64,000 nucleotides of DNA, from assembly GCF_014190915.1 (NCBI RefSeq), contig NZ_JACHVU010000015.1, forward strand, positions 26,323 through 90,322, given 5' to 3'. This document shows, in pieces, positions 1 to 7,978 of the stretch (within the stretch, counting starts at the first letter, position 1; the number at the start of each line of letters is the position of its first letter). The DNA is from Mycolicibacterium iranicum. Lineage in GTDB: Bacteria; Actinomycetota; Actinomycetes; Mycobacteriales; Mycobacteriaceae. The position numbers and the translations under genes are program-made. The notes under the pieces were generated by a model. That model did not search any database and had not been told where the DNA came from. It was given only the letters and a program-made list of their open reading frames with translations.

Positions 1-511
1 CCCAGGTGGCGCCGACCTCGTTGGGCACGGCGTCGACGGCGATCACGCGCGGACGCTGGTTGGCCGGGCGGGTGCGGAAGAACTTGCGCACGCCCTCGGC
101 GGACGCGGTGGTGGTCAGGATCGCCGTGGGCTGGCAGTCGTCGAGCACCGTGTGCAGGCGCCCGACGTGGCCGGGCTCGTTGGGATCGAACAGCGGCACC
201 GCGATGCGCCCGGAGTACAGCGCGCCGAAGAACGCGACGAGGTAGTCGAGGTTCTGCGGGCACAGGATCGCGACGCGGTCACCGGGCTGGGTGACCTGCT
301 GCAGGCGCGCACCGACTGCACGGTTGCGGACCCCGAAGTCGGCCCAGTTCAGATCGCGTTCGACGCCGTCGCGCTCGGTGGAGAAGTCGATGAAGCGGTA
401 GGCCAGTTTGTCGCCACGAACCCTCGCCCATCGTTCGACGTGTTTGACCAAGCTTCCGTTGTCCGGGAACTTGATCAATCCGTCCTTGATGAACGGGTTG
501 TGGAAGGCCAT
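1..511 (-). CDS. fadD32: Long-chain fatty-acyl-AMP ligase FadD32, N-terminal part
   Basis: The 5' part of fadD32 runs off the left edge; 170 codons are present. The start ATG at 509-511 opens a protein beginning MAFHNPFIKDG, the characteristic FadD32 N-terminus. The visible part is the first segment of the ANL adenylating fold, including the stretch around NLDYLVAFFGALYSG. FadD32 activates the C50-C60 meromycolic acid as an acyl-adenylate and loads it onto Pks13 for the final mycolic acid condensation. The ATP-binding and C-terminal domains lie outside the window. Identity rests on sequence recognition and on the downstream Rv3802c-fbpD-fbpA order. Confidence 0.93.
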   Translation of the reverse strand, partial: MAFHNPFIKDGLIKFPDNGSLVKHVERWARVRGDKLAYRFIDFSTERDGVERDLNWADFGVRNRAVGARLQQVTQPGDRVAILCPQNLDYLVAFFGALYSGRIAVPLFDPNEPGHVGRLHTVLDDCQPTAILTTTASAEGVRKFFRTRPANQRPRVIAVDAVPNEVGATW

Positions 512-606
512 CTGTCAACTCCAATCGAGCGGGATCTCCGTCCCGGGGACCCCGCAGATCGTACCGGGAAGAAGGCCCCCCACCCCTCAGCCGCCGGCGA
601 CCGCTC

Positions 607-626
607 TTAGATTTTCCTTAATCTGA
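607..626. promoter_or_regulatory. AT-rich inverted repeat upstream of fadD32
   Basis: Between the cutinase-like gene and fadD32 there is an imperfect dyad, TTAGATT then a short spacer then AATCTGA, in otherwise GC-rich DNA about 100 bp upstream of the fadD32 start. It could be a regulator site or a weak terminator for the preceding gene. No specific factor can be assigned. Confidence 0.3.
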
Positions 627-677
627 CGCAATGCTAGGCGACCTGCGCGGTCGGGGCCAAATCATTCCGGTCACGAG

Positions 678-1691
678 TCAGCCATGTTTGGGCTGCGGCG
701 CATTCGCGATCAGCCCCTGCGCCCAGTTCAGTGTCCACCCTGTCGCGGGCAGACCATCGAGATTCCAGAACTGCGGCGTGGCGTACATCGCATGGACCGG
801 CTGTCCCGCACCGCCCGAGAGCACCTGCAGGGTCTGCGGGAGCTGGGTGATGTTGAACGCCGATTCCGGCGCCGCGCAGATCAGATCGCCGCGCGCGCAG
901 ATCTCGTTGGTGCGGTCGTTGAGCGCGCCGAAGCCGCCGGGACGCGGACCCGTCATCGACAATCCCAGCGCCGAGAGTGTGGGGACCTCGTGCAGCGTGA
1001 TCTCCGCGCCCTGGCCGGGTGGGTTCGGACCCACGTCCAACCCGACGCCCGCCTGCCGGCGCCCGTCGGCGATCAGCGTCACCCCCAGCACCAGGTCCTG
1101 GTCGACGGGGCCGCGGCCGTTGCCGATGTCGGAGGCGATGTCGCCGGCGATCACGGCGCCCTGCGAGAACCCGACCAGCACGTAGCTCGTCAGCGGGCAC
1201 CGGTTGTTCATGTCCGTCATCGCCTGCACCGCGGCGCGGGTTCCCTCGGCGCGGCTGTCGTTGTACGACATCTGCCGGTCGGCCGACAGCGGATTGTGGA
1301 ACTGCGCGGTGTACGGGACGGTGAAGACCTCGAGGCGCTGGTTGTCGAACTGGCCGCGGATCGGGTTCGTCACCCGCAGCAGCAGCGCCGCCGGGAACTG
1401 GACCGGGTTGAACGGATCCAGCGCCACCGACGACTCCCAGGTGCCCGGGATCGAGACCAGCTGCACGTCGGGGCAGCTGGCGTCCTGGAACTCGGGGCGG
1501 GGCTTGGACGGCGCGGTCCCGGAGGGCCCGGCCGGCGGCACCGCCGAGGGGGGCACCGCGGTCGGGGGCGTGTCGGGCCTGCGCAGCACCACGACCACGA
1601 TCGCGACGATGAGCACCACCACGAGGCCGACCGCCCCGGCTGCGAACAGCGCGAGGATGCGATGGCGTTTCCGCCGGTTGGTTTTCGCCAT
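678..1691 (-). CDS. Cutinase-like lipase/thioesterase, Rv3802c homologue (Culp6)
   Basis: A 337-residue membrane-anchored serine esterase of the cutinase family. The start chosen is ATG at 1689-1691 (MAKTNRRKRH), followed by a basic stretch and one hydrophobic segment at about residues 12-36. A Pro/Ala linker precedes the alpha/beta hydrolase domain, which begins near residue 70. The nucleophile elbow GFSQG puts the catalytic Ser at about residue 176. In M. tuberculosis the orthologue is an essential phospholipase/thioesterase linked to mycolate metabolism, which fits its place between fadD32 and the mycolyltransferases. Longer in-frame starts up to 1886 run into the upstream lipoprotein gene and are rejected. 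It follows that gene by 17 bp. Confidence 0.92.
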   Translation of the reverse strand: MAKTNRRKRHRILALFAAGAVGLVVVLIVAIVVVVLRRPDTPPTAVPPSAVPPAGPSGTAPSKPRPEFQDASCPDVQLVSIPGTWESSVALDPFNPVQFPAALLLRVTNPIRGQFDNQRLEVFTVPYTAQFHNPLSADRQMSYNDSRAEGTRAAVQAMTDMNNRCPLTSYVLVGFSQGAVIAGDIASDIGNGRGPVDQDLVLGVTLIADGRRQAGVGLDVGPNPPGQGAEITLHEVPTLSALGLSMTGPRPGGFGALNDRTNEICARGDLICAAPESAFNITQLPQTLQVLSGGAGQPVHAMYATPQFWNLDGLPATGWTLNWAQGLIANAPQPKHG

Positions 1692-1708
1692 GGTGTGTGA
1701 GGCTCCTG

Positions 1709-2191
1709 CTAACAGAGTCGTTCGGTTGCGATCCGAATGTAGTCGGCCGTCGCGGTCGTGATGTCTCCCGCCGACGGTGTCTCGGCGAGCGCGCCGTCGG
1801 GCTCTTCTTCCAGGTCGTTGCGCACCAGGGGCTCCACGTAGTCCCACACCGCCTGGTCGGTCTGGCGGGCCGCACGGGCCTGGCACACATAGGAGCCGAT
1901 GCTCAACGCGGACAGCTCGCTGGACGGATGCACCCCGGAGGCGTGCAGCGCGTCCAGATAGGACTGCTGGTGCGGGGTGACGACGAGCTCGTTCGACGTG
2001 GCGGACGGATCACCGGGGCCGGGCAGCTGCGCCGTGGACTCCCCGTGCGGGGGCGCCGTCTCGACCTCCGAGCCCATGCCCGCGATCATGTCGCCGCTCA
2101 ACGAGCATCCGGTCAGCCACGCGGCGGGCAGGGCGACCAGCGCGGACAGACCTGCCATCCCTGCCATCGCCGAATGTGAGCCGTGGTGCAC
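1709..2191 (-). CDS. DUF732-type putative lipoprotein
   Basis: A 160-residue secreted protein. A hydrophobic N-terminus ends in the lipobox LTGC at about residues 26-29, predicting lipid attachment and surface exposure. The C-terminal half (YLDALHASGV ... YVCQARAARQ) has the spacing of the mycobacterial DUF732 domain, with conserved Gly and Cys. ATG at 2189-2191 is used; a second in-frame Met eight codons later gives an equally good signal peptide. It lies 36 bp after fbpD and 17 bp before the cutinase-like gene, so co-transcription is likely. Function unknown. Confidence 0.8.
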   Translation of the reverse strand: MHHGSHSAMAGMAGLSALVALPAAWLTGCSLSGDMIAGMGSEVETAPPHGESTAQLPGPGDPSATSNELVVTPHQQSYLDALHASGVHPSSELSALSIGSYVCQARAARQTDQAVWDYVEPLVRNDLEEEPDGALAETPSAGDITTATADYIRIATERLC

Positions 2192-2227
2192 GCCTCCAAG
2201 GTACCGGGCGTGCGCTCGGCGCCCGTT

Positions 2228-3136
2228 CTATCGGATCGTGGTGACGAGTTCGCCACTCATCGCGGCGAGCTGCCCGCTCCACGAACCCCAGTCGTGGTTC
2301 CCCGAGCTCGGGAAGTCGAAGTGGGCGTTACCGCCGCCGAGCGAGCGATAGTGCTGGTAGAAGCCGCGGTTGCTGCCCTGGGCCTGGTCGCAGTAGCCGA
2401 TCATCGCCGGCACGTCGGTGCACGTCGTCGTCGCCGGGCTGTAGATCCACAGCCGGGTGTTGTTGTTCACCAGCAGCTGCGCGTGCACGTCCGGGTCGTG
2501 CCATTTCCAGCGGCCGAGCTGTGGCAATCCCCACATGTTACGGATGTCAGCGCCGCCGAAGCGGGCCAGCCCGTCGGTGATCGCGCCGTTCATCGTGGTG
2601 GCCGACGGCGTCAGGAAACCCGAGAGGGACCCGGCGAACCGGTAGCGGTCGGGGTGAAAGGTTGCCATCGTCAACGCGCCGGTGCCGCCCTGGGCCGCGC
2701 CGACGATGCCGTGCCCGTTCGGGGCGAGGCCCTTGTTGGCGGCCAGCCAGTTGGGCAGCTCGTCGGCCAGGAAGGTCTCCCACTGCTTGCTGCCGTCGGC
2801 CTCCCAGTTGGTGTACATGCTCCAGGCACCACCGGCCGGTGCCGCCACCGAGATGCCGCGGCCGGACAGCGTGCCCATCGCATTGCCCGCCGTCACCCAG
2901 TTGCTGACGTCCGGGGCGGCGTTGAAGGCGTCGAGGAGCACGACGGCATGCGGACCACCGCCCTGGAACGCCACCGGGATGGCGCGGCCCATGGCCGCCG
3001 AGGGCACCATCAGCATCTCGACGCCCTGCGCACGGGCCGTCGGCATACCGACCGGATGCGGCGTGACGCCCGTCGACCACAACATCGCGGCCATCGCCAC
3101 GACGGTCACCGCTCGAAAGATCGCCCGCACTGCCAC
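2228..3136 (-). CDS. fbpD: MPT51 / antigen 85 family protein without catalytic serine
   Basis: A 302-residue secreted alpha/beta hydrolase-fold protein of the antigen 85 family, with a signal peptide over about residues 1-37 (ending TARAQG). The family nucleophile motif is replaced by GAAQGG at about 146-151, so Ala148 sits where fbpA has its catalytic Ser. This is the MPT51 signature, and the protein is not expected to be a mycolyltransferase. MPT51 orthologues bind fibronectin and carbohydrate. It lies next to fbpA but is separated from it by a strong terminator hairpin, so it probably has its own promoter in 3137-3224. Confidence 0.93.
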   Translation of the reverse strand: MAVRAIFRAVTVVAMAAMLWSTGVTPHPVGMPTARAQGVEMLMVPSAAMGRAIPVAFQGGGPHAVVLLDAFNAAPDVSNWVTAGNAMGTLSGRGISVAAPAGGAWSMYTNWEADGSKQWETFLADELPNWLAANKGLAPNGHGIVGAAQGGTGALTMATFHPDRYRFAGSLSGFLTPSATTMNGAITDGLARFGGADIRNMWGLPQLGRWKWHDPDVHAQLLVNNNTRLWIYSPATTTCTDVPAMIGYCDQAQGSNRGFYQHYRSLGGGNAHFDFPSSGNHDWGSWSGQLAAMSGELVTTIR

Positions 3137-3224
3137 CCTCTTTTCGCCGTCTGTTCTTCGCGTCTGTCGTCCCCTACCCAGCAGTAGTGAATCACATCAC
3201 TGCGACGGGCCGGAGGCTAAAACG

Positions 3225-3265
3225 ATTGACGGCGGTGACCCCGATCAGGGATCACCGCCGTCAAT
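3225..3265 (-). terminator. Rho-independent-like terminator after fbpA
   Basis: A perfect 14-bp inverted repeat (ATTGACGGCGGTGA and its complement) with a 13-nt loop sits 14 nt past the fbpA stop. On the minus strand it is followed by CGTTTTAG, a short U-tract. It should end fbpA transcription before fbpD. Confidence 0.85.
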
Positions 3266-3278
3266 GACGTGGTGCTGT

Positions 3279-4322
3279 TTAGCCGCCGGAAGCCGGTGCC
3301 GCAGCAGGCTGCGCCGGAGCGGACGGCTGCGGGACCGCGCCGAGCACACGCTGGATGTCAGGCTTCATCTGCTGAAGCTGCTGACCCCAGTAGGGCCAGT
3401 CGTGCGTGCCGCCCGAGGGGAAGTTGAACACACCGTTCGACCCACCGGCCGCGATGTACTCCTCCTGGAAGGTCTTGTTGGTCCGCAGCGTGAGGCCTTC
3501 CAAGAACTTCGCGGGCAGGTTGTCACCCGCGACGTTGCCGTTGACCTCGGCGGGCTTGCCGTTGCCGCAGAACACCCAGATGCGGGTGTTGTTGGCGACC
3601 AGCTTGGCCATGTTGACCATCGGGTCGTTGCGCTTCCACGCGCTGTTCGGATCCTCGGTACGGCCCCACATGTCGTTGGCGTCGTAGCCGCCGGCGTCAC
3701 CCATCGAGATGTTGACCAGCGCGGGCCACCAACCCTCGGACAGGTTCAGGAAGCCCGACATCGAGCCCGCGTACTGGAACTGCTGGGGGTAATAGATCGC
3801 CAGCGTCAGCGCGGCCGAACCGGCCATCGACAGACCGACGGCCGCGTTGCGGTTGGGGTTCACACCCTTGTTCGCGGCGAGGTAGGCCGGGAGCTCCTGG
3901 GTGAGGAAGGTCTCCCACTTGTAGGTGCTGCAGCCGGCCTTGCCGCAGGCCGGGCTGTACCAGTCGCTGTAGAAGCTGGACTGGCCGCCGACCGGCATGA
4001 TGACTGCCAGACCGGAGTCGACGTACCACTCGAACGCCGCGGTGTTGATGTCCCAGCCGTTGAAGTCCTCCTGGGCGCGCAGACCGTCGAGCAGGTACAC
4101 GCCGGGGGCATTGGGCCCACCGCTCTGGAACTGGACCTTGATGTCGCGGCCCATGCCGGCCGAGGGCACCATCAGGTACTCCACCGGCAGACCGGGGCGC
4201 GAGAACGCGCCTGCGGTGGCGGAGCCGCCCACGGCGCTGATCAGGCCGGGCAGCACGATCGCCGCGAGCGCGACCACCGTGAGCCGGCGGGTTGCCGCGC
4301 GCAGCTTCCCAACGAGCTTCAT
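3279..4322 (-). CDS. fbpA: Antigen 85A-type mycolyltransferase
   Basis: A 347-residue secreted diacylglycerol acyltransferase/mycolyltransferase that moves mycolates between trehalose monomycolate molecules and onto arabinogalactan outside the membrane. The signal peptide ends before Phe40 (mature start FSRPG). The triad is visible: Ser165 in GLSMAG (Ser126 of the mature protein), Glu275 in FLEG and His307 in GTHDW. The spacing indicates about six extra residues relative to M. tuberculosis Ag85 between Ser and Glu. A Pro/Ala tail follows. It is a single gene between a terminator and the repeat-bearing aftB-fbpA spacer, which must carry its promoter. Confidence 0.95.
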   Translation of the reverse strand: MKLVGKLRAATRRLTVVALAAIVLPGLISAVGGSATAGAFSRPGLPVEYLMVPSAGMGRDIKVQFQSGGPNAPGVYLLDGLRAQEDFNGWDINTAAFEWYVDSGLAVIMPVGGQSSFYSDWYSPACGKAGCSTYKWETFLTQELPAYLAANKGVNPNRNAAVGLSMAGSAALTLAIYYPQQFQYAGSMSGFLNLSEGWWPALVNISMGDAGGYDANDMWGRTEDPNSAWKRNDPMVNMAKLVANNTRIWVFCGNGKPAEVNGNVAGDNLPAKFLEGLTLRTNKTFQEEYIAAGGSNGVFNFPSGGTHDWPYWGQQLQQMKPDIQRVLGAVPQPSAPAQPAAAPASGG

Positions 4323-4412
4323 GCTTGTGTTTTTCCCATCTGTCGTTAAACGGCAGCAGGCCGCCGCTCTATCAGAGCGATCCCCGAGTGCGGCCCGAAC
4401 GCTCTGTAGTCA

Positions 4413-4428
4413 ACCACACCTTTGTGGT
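4413..4428. promoter_or_regulatory. Small palindrome in the fbpA 5' region
   Basis: ACCACA-CCTT-TGTGGT, a perfect 6-bp inverted repeat about 90 bp upstream of the fbpA start. It could be a protein-binding site in the fbpA promoter; no regulator is recognised. Confidence 0.3.
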
Positions 4429-4534
4429 GATCTCTCCATCCGTGACTCCGCACGAGCACCGCTCGCGTGGTCCGTCACATGCCTTATCTGACCGACATGG
4501 CTGCAGCGTTACGTAAGCAGAAAACCTTGCCTGC

Positions 4535-4610
4535 CAGCAAATCGCCTGCGGCTCAGGGCCAGCAAATCGCCTGCGGCTCAGGGCCGGCAAAATCGCCTGC
4601 GGCTCAGGGC
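4535..4610. repeat. Three tandem 25-26 bp repeats
   Basis: Three head-to-tail copies of a 25-bp unit starting CAGCAAATCGCCTGCGGC lie at 4535-4559, 4560-4584 and 4585-4610. The last has one extra A and a C-to-G-type change at the start. Each unit contains GCCTG...CAGGGC, able to fold as a small bulged stem. The third copy runs into the last codons of aftB, so the array is both the 3' end of that gene and the start of the spacer. It may act as a serial terminator or be a dispersed genomic repeat. Confidence 0.85.
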
Positions 4611-6568
4611 CCCGTCGGTGGAAGTCCCGTATACGGCGCATTGACCGGCTCGGGTATCGGCAGGCCGCAGCGTCGCAGCTCATAGAGCGGCACGCGGTCG
4701 ATGCGGTAGCGGGTGAACTCGGCGGCGTGCAGCAGGTTCGACAGGAAGCGCCGCGCGCCCATCGGCGCGCGGATCGCTGTCAGCACGGACTCGGTTTCGG
4801 GGCATTTCAGCGCGGCCTCGGCCTGCCGGATCCAGTCCTCGTCGAGATAGCTCGGAATGTACGGCTTCTCCTTGAAGAAGGGCCCCTCGGCCACGGCCCA
4901 GTCCGGAAACAGGTTCTTGTCGTGCCCGATACGGCCGTCCTCGATCCGAGCGGTGTGTGCGGCAAGCGGATTCGCCAGACCGATCTGGTCGATCACCCGC
5001 ACGTCGAGACCGACGTTCATGCCCAGCATCCCGAGGTTGGTGAAGAACACGGTGTGCGGGCCCACGTAATCGGGCGGCGCGTCCGGCGGCGGCGGATAGG
5101 CGGGCACCACGTCCCACATGTCGTAGTTGCCCGACGGAAGCAGCAGTGCGCCGTCGGGGGTGTTCTCGATCGCGGTCACGACCGCCCTCATCCGGGGATA
5201 GTCGAGATAGTCTGCGGCCGTGAGGGGATGGGCATGGCCCGTCGCCTGGGCGTAGAAGCGCCGCTCGTCGACGATGCCGGTGTAGGTGACGCGGGTGGCG
5301 TCCGATCCCATGCCGGGCGAATTCGCCGTCCACAGCGACCATCCGGCGACCGCGAGCCACAGCACGCTGGTCGCGCCGGCGTAGAGATAGCCGGCACCGC
5401 GCGCCATCCGGCGGCCGTCGGGCAGCATCAGCGGGATCACCGCCACCGGCGCGAGCAGACAGAACAGTGGGGTGAGCAACACGCGGCCGTGCATGAAGTC
5501 ACCGCCCTGCCGAATCCAGTACGCCGCCTGCAGGATTCCGCTGACGAGGATGAATACGACCACGGCCGTGGGGCTTTGCACCGCGCGGGCCGGCCAACCG
5601 GTGTCCCGGCGCACCGGGCGCACGCCGCGCGACGGCCGCCCGCAGAGCAGGAGCACCATCACGGCCAGGCCGATCAGCAACACCGCCGGAGCCCACAGCA
5701 GATAGGGCTGGTTGAAGTTCGCGAGGTAGGTGAACCCCTGCTGCCACTTCGCGCCCGTGGCGTCCTTGGCCAACGCCGTTCCCGGGAACAGCAGGCCGTA
5801 GTAGCCCATCCGGAAGATCTGGTACGCGACCGGTAGCAGACCGCCCGCGACGACGATGAGTGCGCGGCGGCGCCAGCCCTGGGTCGCGACCAGCACCATC
5901 ACCAGCGCGAGGCCGCCCACGAGCGCGAGTTCCGGTCGCACCAGCACGCTGAAGCCGGCGACCCCGGCGAGCGTGAGGTCGAACGCACGCGAGGTGCGCT
6001 GCCCGCGTGGCGCCTGCGACCAGCACACCATCATCCACCACAGCAGCCCGAGATAGGCGAGCACCAAACCGTTTTCGAGCCCCGAGGTCGCGAAGTCGCG
6101 GGCAGGCGGCACAGCGATGTAGACGAGCGCGCCCGCGGGCAGTAGCAGCGCCTGCCTGCCCCGCAGCGTCGGCGCGTAGAGCCGCGCGGTGCCCAGCATC
6201 ACCAGGACGATGCCCAGGACGCTGAGCAGCAGGGCGAACGTCAGCGCGACGTACTCCAGACGGGCCGACCCGGAGACCAGCCCGCCGAGGTACATCAAGT
6301 ACGACCACGCCGTCGAGGTGTTGGCCTCCACCCGCTCGCCGGCGTTGAAGACGGGACCGTTGCCCGCCAACATGTTCCGGGTGGTGCGCAGCACGATCAG
6401 GCCGTCGTCGGCGATCCAGCGGCGCTGCCAGGCGCCCCAGCCGAACAGCACGGCCACCACGGTGACGCTCGCCCACAGGCTGACCCGCACCCACACGCCG
6501 TACGGGAAGGCGGGCCAGCGGGTCAGCCGGCCCGCGACGCTGTCAGCCGAGGAATACTGCGGCACCAA
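4604..6568 (-). CDS. aftB: Arabinofuranosyltransferase AftB
   Basis: A 654-residue polytopic membrane glycosyltransferase of the GT-C type. AftB adds the terminal beta-(1->2) arabinofuranose residues of arabinogalactan (and lipoarabinomannan) from decaprenyl-phosphoryl arabinose. The first periplasmic loop has the GT-C Asp pair in WIADDG (residues 54-55), followed by about ten hydrophobic segments and a soluble C-terminal domain from about residue 430. The start ATG lies inside the end of ubiA (26-bp overlap). The gene order glf-glfT2-PAP2-ubiA-aftB is that of M. tuberculosis. Confidence 0.94.
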   Translation of the reverse strand: MVPQYSSADSVAGRLTRWPAFPYGVWVRVSLWASVTVVAVLFGWGAWQRRWIADDGLIVLRTTRNMLAGNGPVFNAGERVEANTSTAWSYLMYLGGLVSGSARLEYVALTFALLLSVLGIVLVMLGTARLYAPTLRGRQALLLPAGALVYIAVPPARDFATSGLENGLVLAYLGLLWWMMVCWSQAPRGQRTSRAFDLTLAGVAGFSVLVRPELALVGGLALVMVLVATQGWRRRALIVVAGGLLPVAYQIFRMGYYGLLFPGTALAKDATGAKWQQGFTYLANFNQPYLLWAPAVLLIGLAVMVLLLCGRPSRGVRPVRRDTGWPARAVQSPTAVVVFILVSGILQAAYWIRQGGDFMHGRVLLTPLFCLLAPVAVIPLMLPDGRRMARGAGYLYAGATSVLWLAVAGWSLWTANSPGMGSDATRVTYTGIVDERRFYAQATGHAHPLTAADYLDYPRMRAVVTAIENTPDGALLLPSGNYDMWDVVPAYPPPPDAPPDYVGPHTVFFTNLGMLGMNVGLDVRVIDQIGLANPLAAHTARIEDGRIGHDKNLFPDWAVAEGPFFKEKPYIPSYLDEDWIRQAEAALKCPETESVLTAIRAPMGARRFLSNLLHAAEFTRYRIDRVPLYELRRCGLPIPEPVNAPYTGLPPTGP

Positions 6569-7472
6569 TGGTCCCGATCCACGCCAGCAGCAGCAGCTGC
6601 AGCACCCGGTCCTTCAGCGCGATCTCCTCGGGCTCCCCGGCCAGCCCGCCGTCGACGTCGACGGCGTAGCGCAGGATCGCGATGGTGATCGGGATGATCG
6701 TGACCGCATACCAGGAGGCGTTGGCGCCGTCGCGCTCGAAGGCCCACAGGCTGTAGCAGACCACCATGGCGGTGGCCGCCACGGTCCACACGAAACGTAG
6801 ATAGGACGCGGTGTAGCTCTCCAGCGACTTACGGATCTTGGCACCGGTGCGTTCGGCGAGTTGCAGTTCGGCATAACGCTTTCCGGCGACCATGAACAGC
6901 GACCCGAACGTCATCACCAGCAGGAACCACTGTGACAGCGGGATGCCCGCGGCCGCGCCGCCGGCGATCGCCCGGATCAGGTAGGCCGAGGAGACGATGC
7001 AGATGTCGAGCACCGCTTGGTGTTTGAGGCCGAAGCAGTACGCCAGCTGCATCGCGATGTACACGGCGATCACCACCGCGAGGTTCGGCGACGCCAGCAG
7101 CGACAGCGCCAGGGCGACCACCCCGAGCACCACCGCGAGGGTGTAGGCCAGCCACTGCGGGACCACGCCGGCCGCGATGGGCCGGAACCGCTTGGTCGGA
7201 TGCTGACGGTCGGCCTCGACGTCACGCGAGTCGTTGACCAGGTAGATGCAGGACGCCGCCAGCGAGAACGCGACGAAGGCGATCAGGATGTTGATCGCCA
7301 TCTCGTCGTAGTCGTAGCGCACCTCGCCGCCGAACGCGGCGATCGGGGCCGCCAGCACCAGCAGGTTCTTCACCCACTGGCGAGGGCGCAGCGCCTTGAT
7401 GATGCCGGTGGCGAGGTTCTTCGGCGGACCTGCGGCCGAACCGGTGTCGCGGGCTACTTCGGACGTGCTCAT
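6543..7472 (-). CDS. ubiA: Decaprenyl-phosphate phosphoribosyltransferase (UbiA family)
   Basis: A 309-residue integral membrane prenyltransferase. It transfers 5-phosphoribose from PRPP to decaprenyl phosphate, the first committed step to decaprenyl-phosphoryl arabinose. The first Asp-rich motif NDSRDVEAD is at about residues 80-88, with a second polar motif near residues 150-175 and about nine hydrophobic helices. The start ATG at 7470-7472 overlaps the stop of the PAP2 gene (ATGA), giving translational coupling with the enzyme for the next step. Confidence 0.94.
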   Translation of the reverse strand: MSTSEVARDTGSAAGPPKNLATGIIKALRPRQWVKNLLVLAAPIAAFGGEVRYDYDEMAINILIAFVAFSLAASCIYLVNDSRDVEADRQHPTKRFRPIAAGVVPQWLAYTLAVVLGVVALALSLLASPNLAVVIAVYIAMQLAYCFGLKHQAVLDICIVSSAYLIRAIAGGAAAGIPLSQWFLLVMTFGSLFMVAGKRYAELQLAERTGAKIRKSLESYTASYLRFVWTVAATAMVVCYSLWAFERDGANASWYAVTIIPITIAILRYAVDVDGGLAGEPEEIALKDRVLQLLLLAWIGTIGAAVFLG

Positions 7473-7978
7473 GTGTTTCCCACTCTTTCGACTGCCTTTG
7501 CCACCACCGCCCCGACGGCCACGCCGGTCAGCACGTCGGTCGGGTAATGCACGCCGAGCACCAGGCGGGACAACGCCATCGGCGGGACCAGCACTGCGGG
7601 CAGGGGCAGCCCCGTCGGCCTGGCGAGCAGGACCGCGGCTGCGGTGGTGGACGTCGCGTGCGCGGACGGGAAACTCAGCCGGCTGGGCGTTCCCACGTTG
7701 ACCGCGATCGCCGGGTGATCCGGCCGGGTCCGCTGCACCACGCGCTTGATCACCACCGCGGCGGCGTGGGCGGCGAACGCCCCCGCACCCGCGGCGAGGT
7801 AGTCGCGCCGGCGACGCGGCGACAGCAGCGCCCCCAGCGCGGCCAGGGCGAGCCAACCCAGGCTGTGCTCGCCGAAATGCGACATCCCCCGGGCGATCGG
7901 AAGCACACCGGGGCGGCCGGCCAATGCCGACTGCACCGTCACCAGGAGCGCGTCCTCGCCGCGTGGGCTCTCAGCCAT
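7469..7978 (-). CDS. PAP2-family phosphatase, Rv3807c homologue
   Basis: A 169-residue membrane phosphatase with the three PAP2 motifs: KRVVQRTRP, PSAH (in FPSAHATS) and SRLVLGVHYPTD. By family and position it is the candidate decaprenyl-phosphoryl-5-phosphoribose phosphatase between the UbiA product and the DprE1/DprE2 epimerases. ATG at 7976-7978 gives an 8-bp overlap with the glfT2 stop; the stop overlaps ubiA by 4 bp. Longer in-frame extensions run through glfT2 and are shadows. Confidence 0.9.
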   Translation of the reverse strand: MAESPRGEDALLVTVQSALAGRPGVLPIARGMSHFGEHSLGWLALAALGALLSPRRRRDYLAAGAGAFAAHAAAVVIKRVVQRTRPDHPAIAVNVGTPSRLSFPSAHATSTTAAAVLLARPTGLPLPAVLVPPMALSRLVLGVHYPTDVLTGVAVGAVVAKAVERVGNT

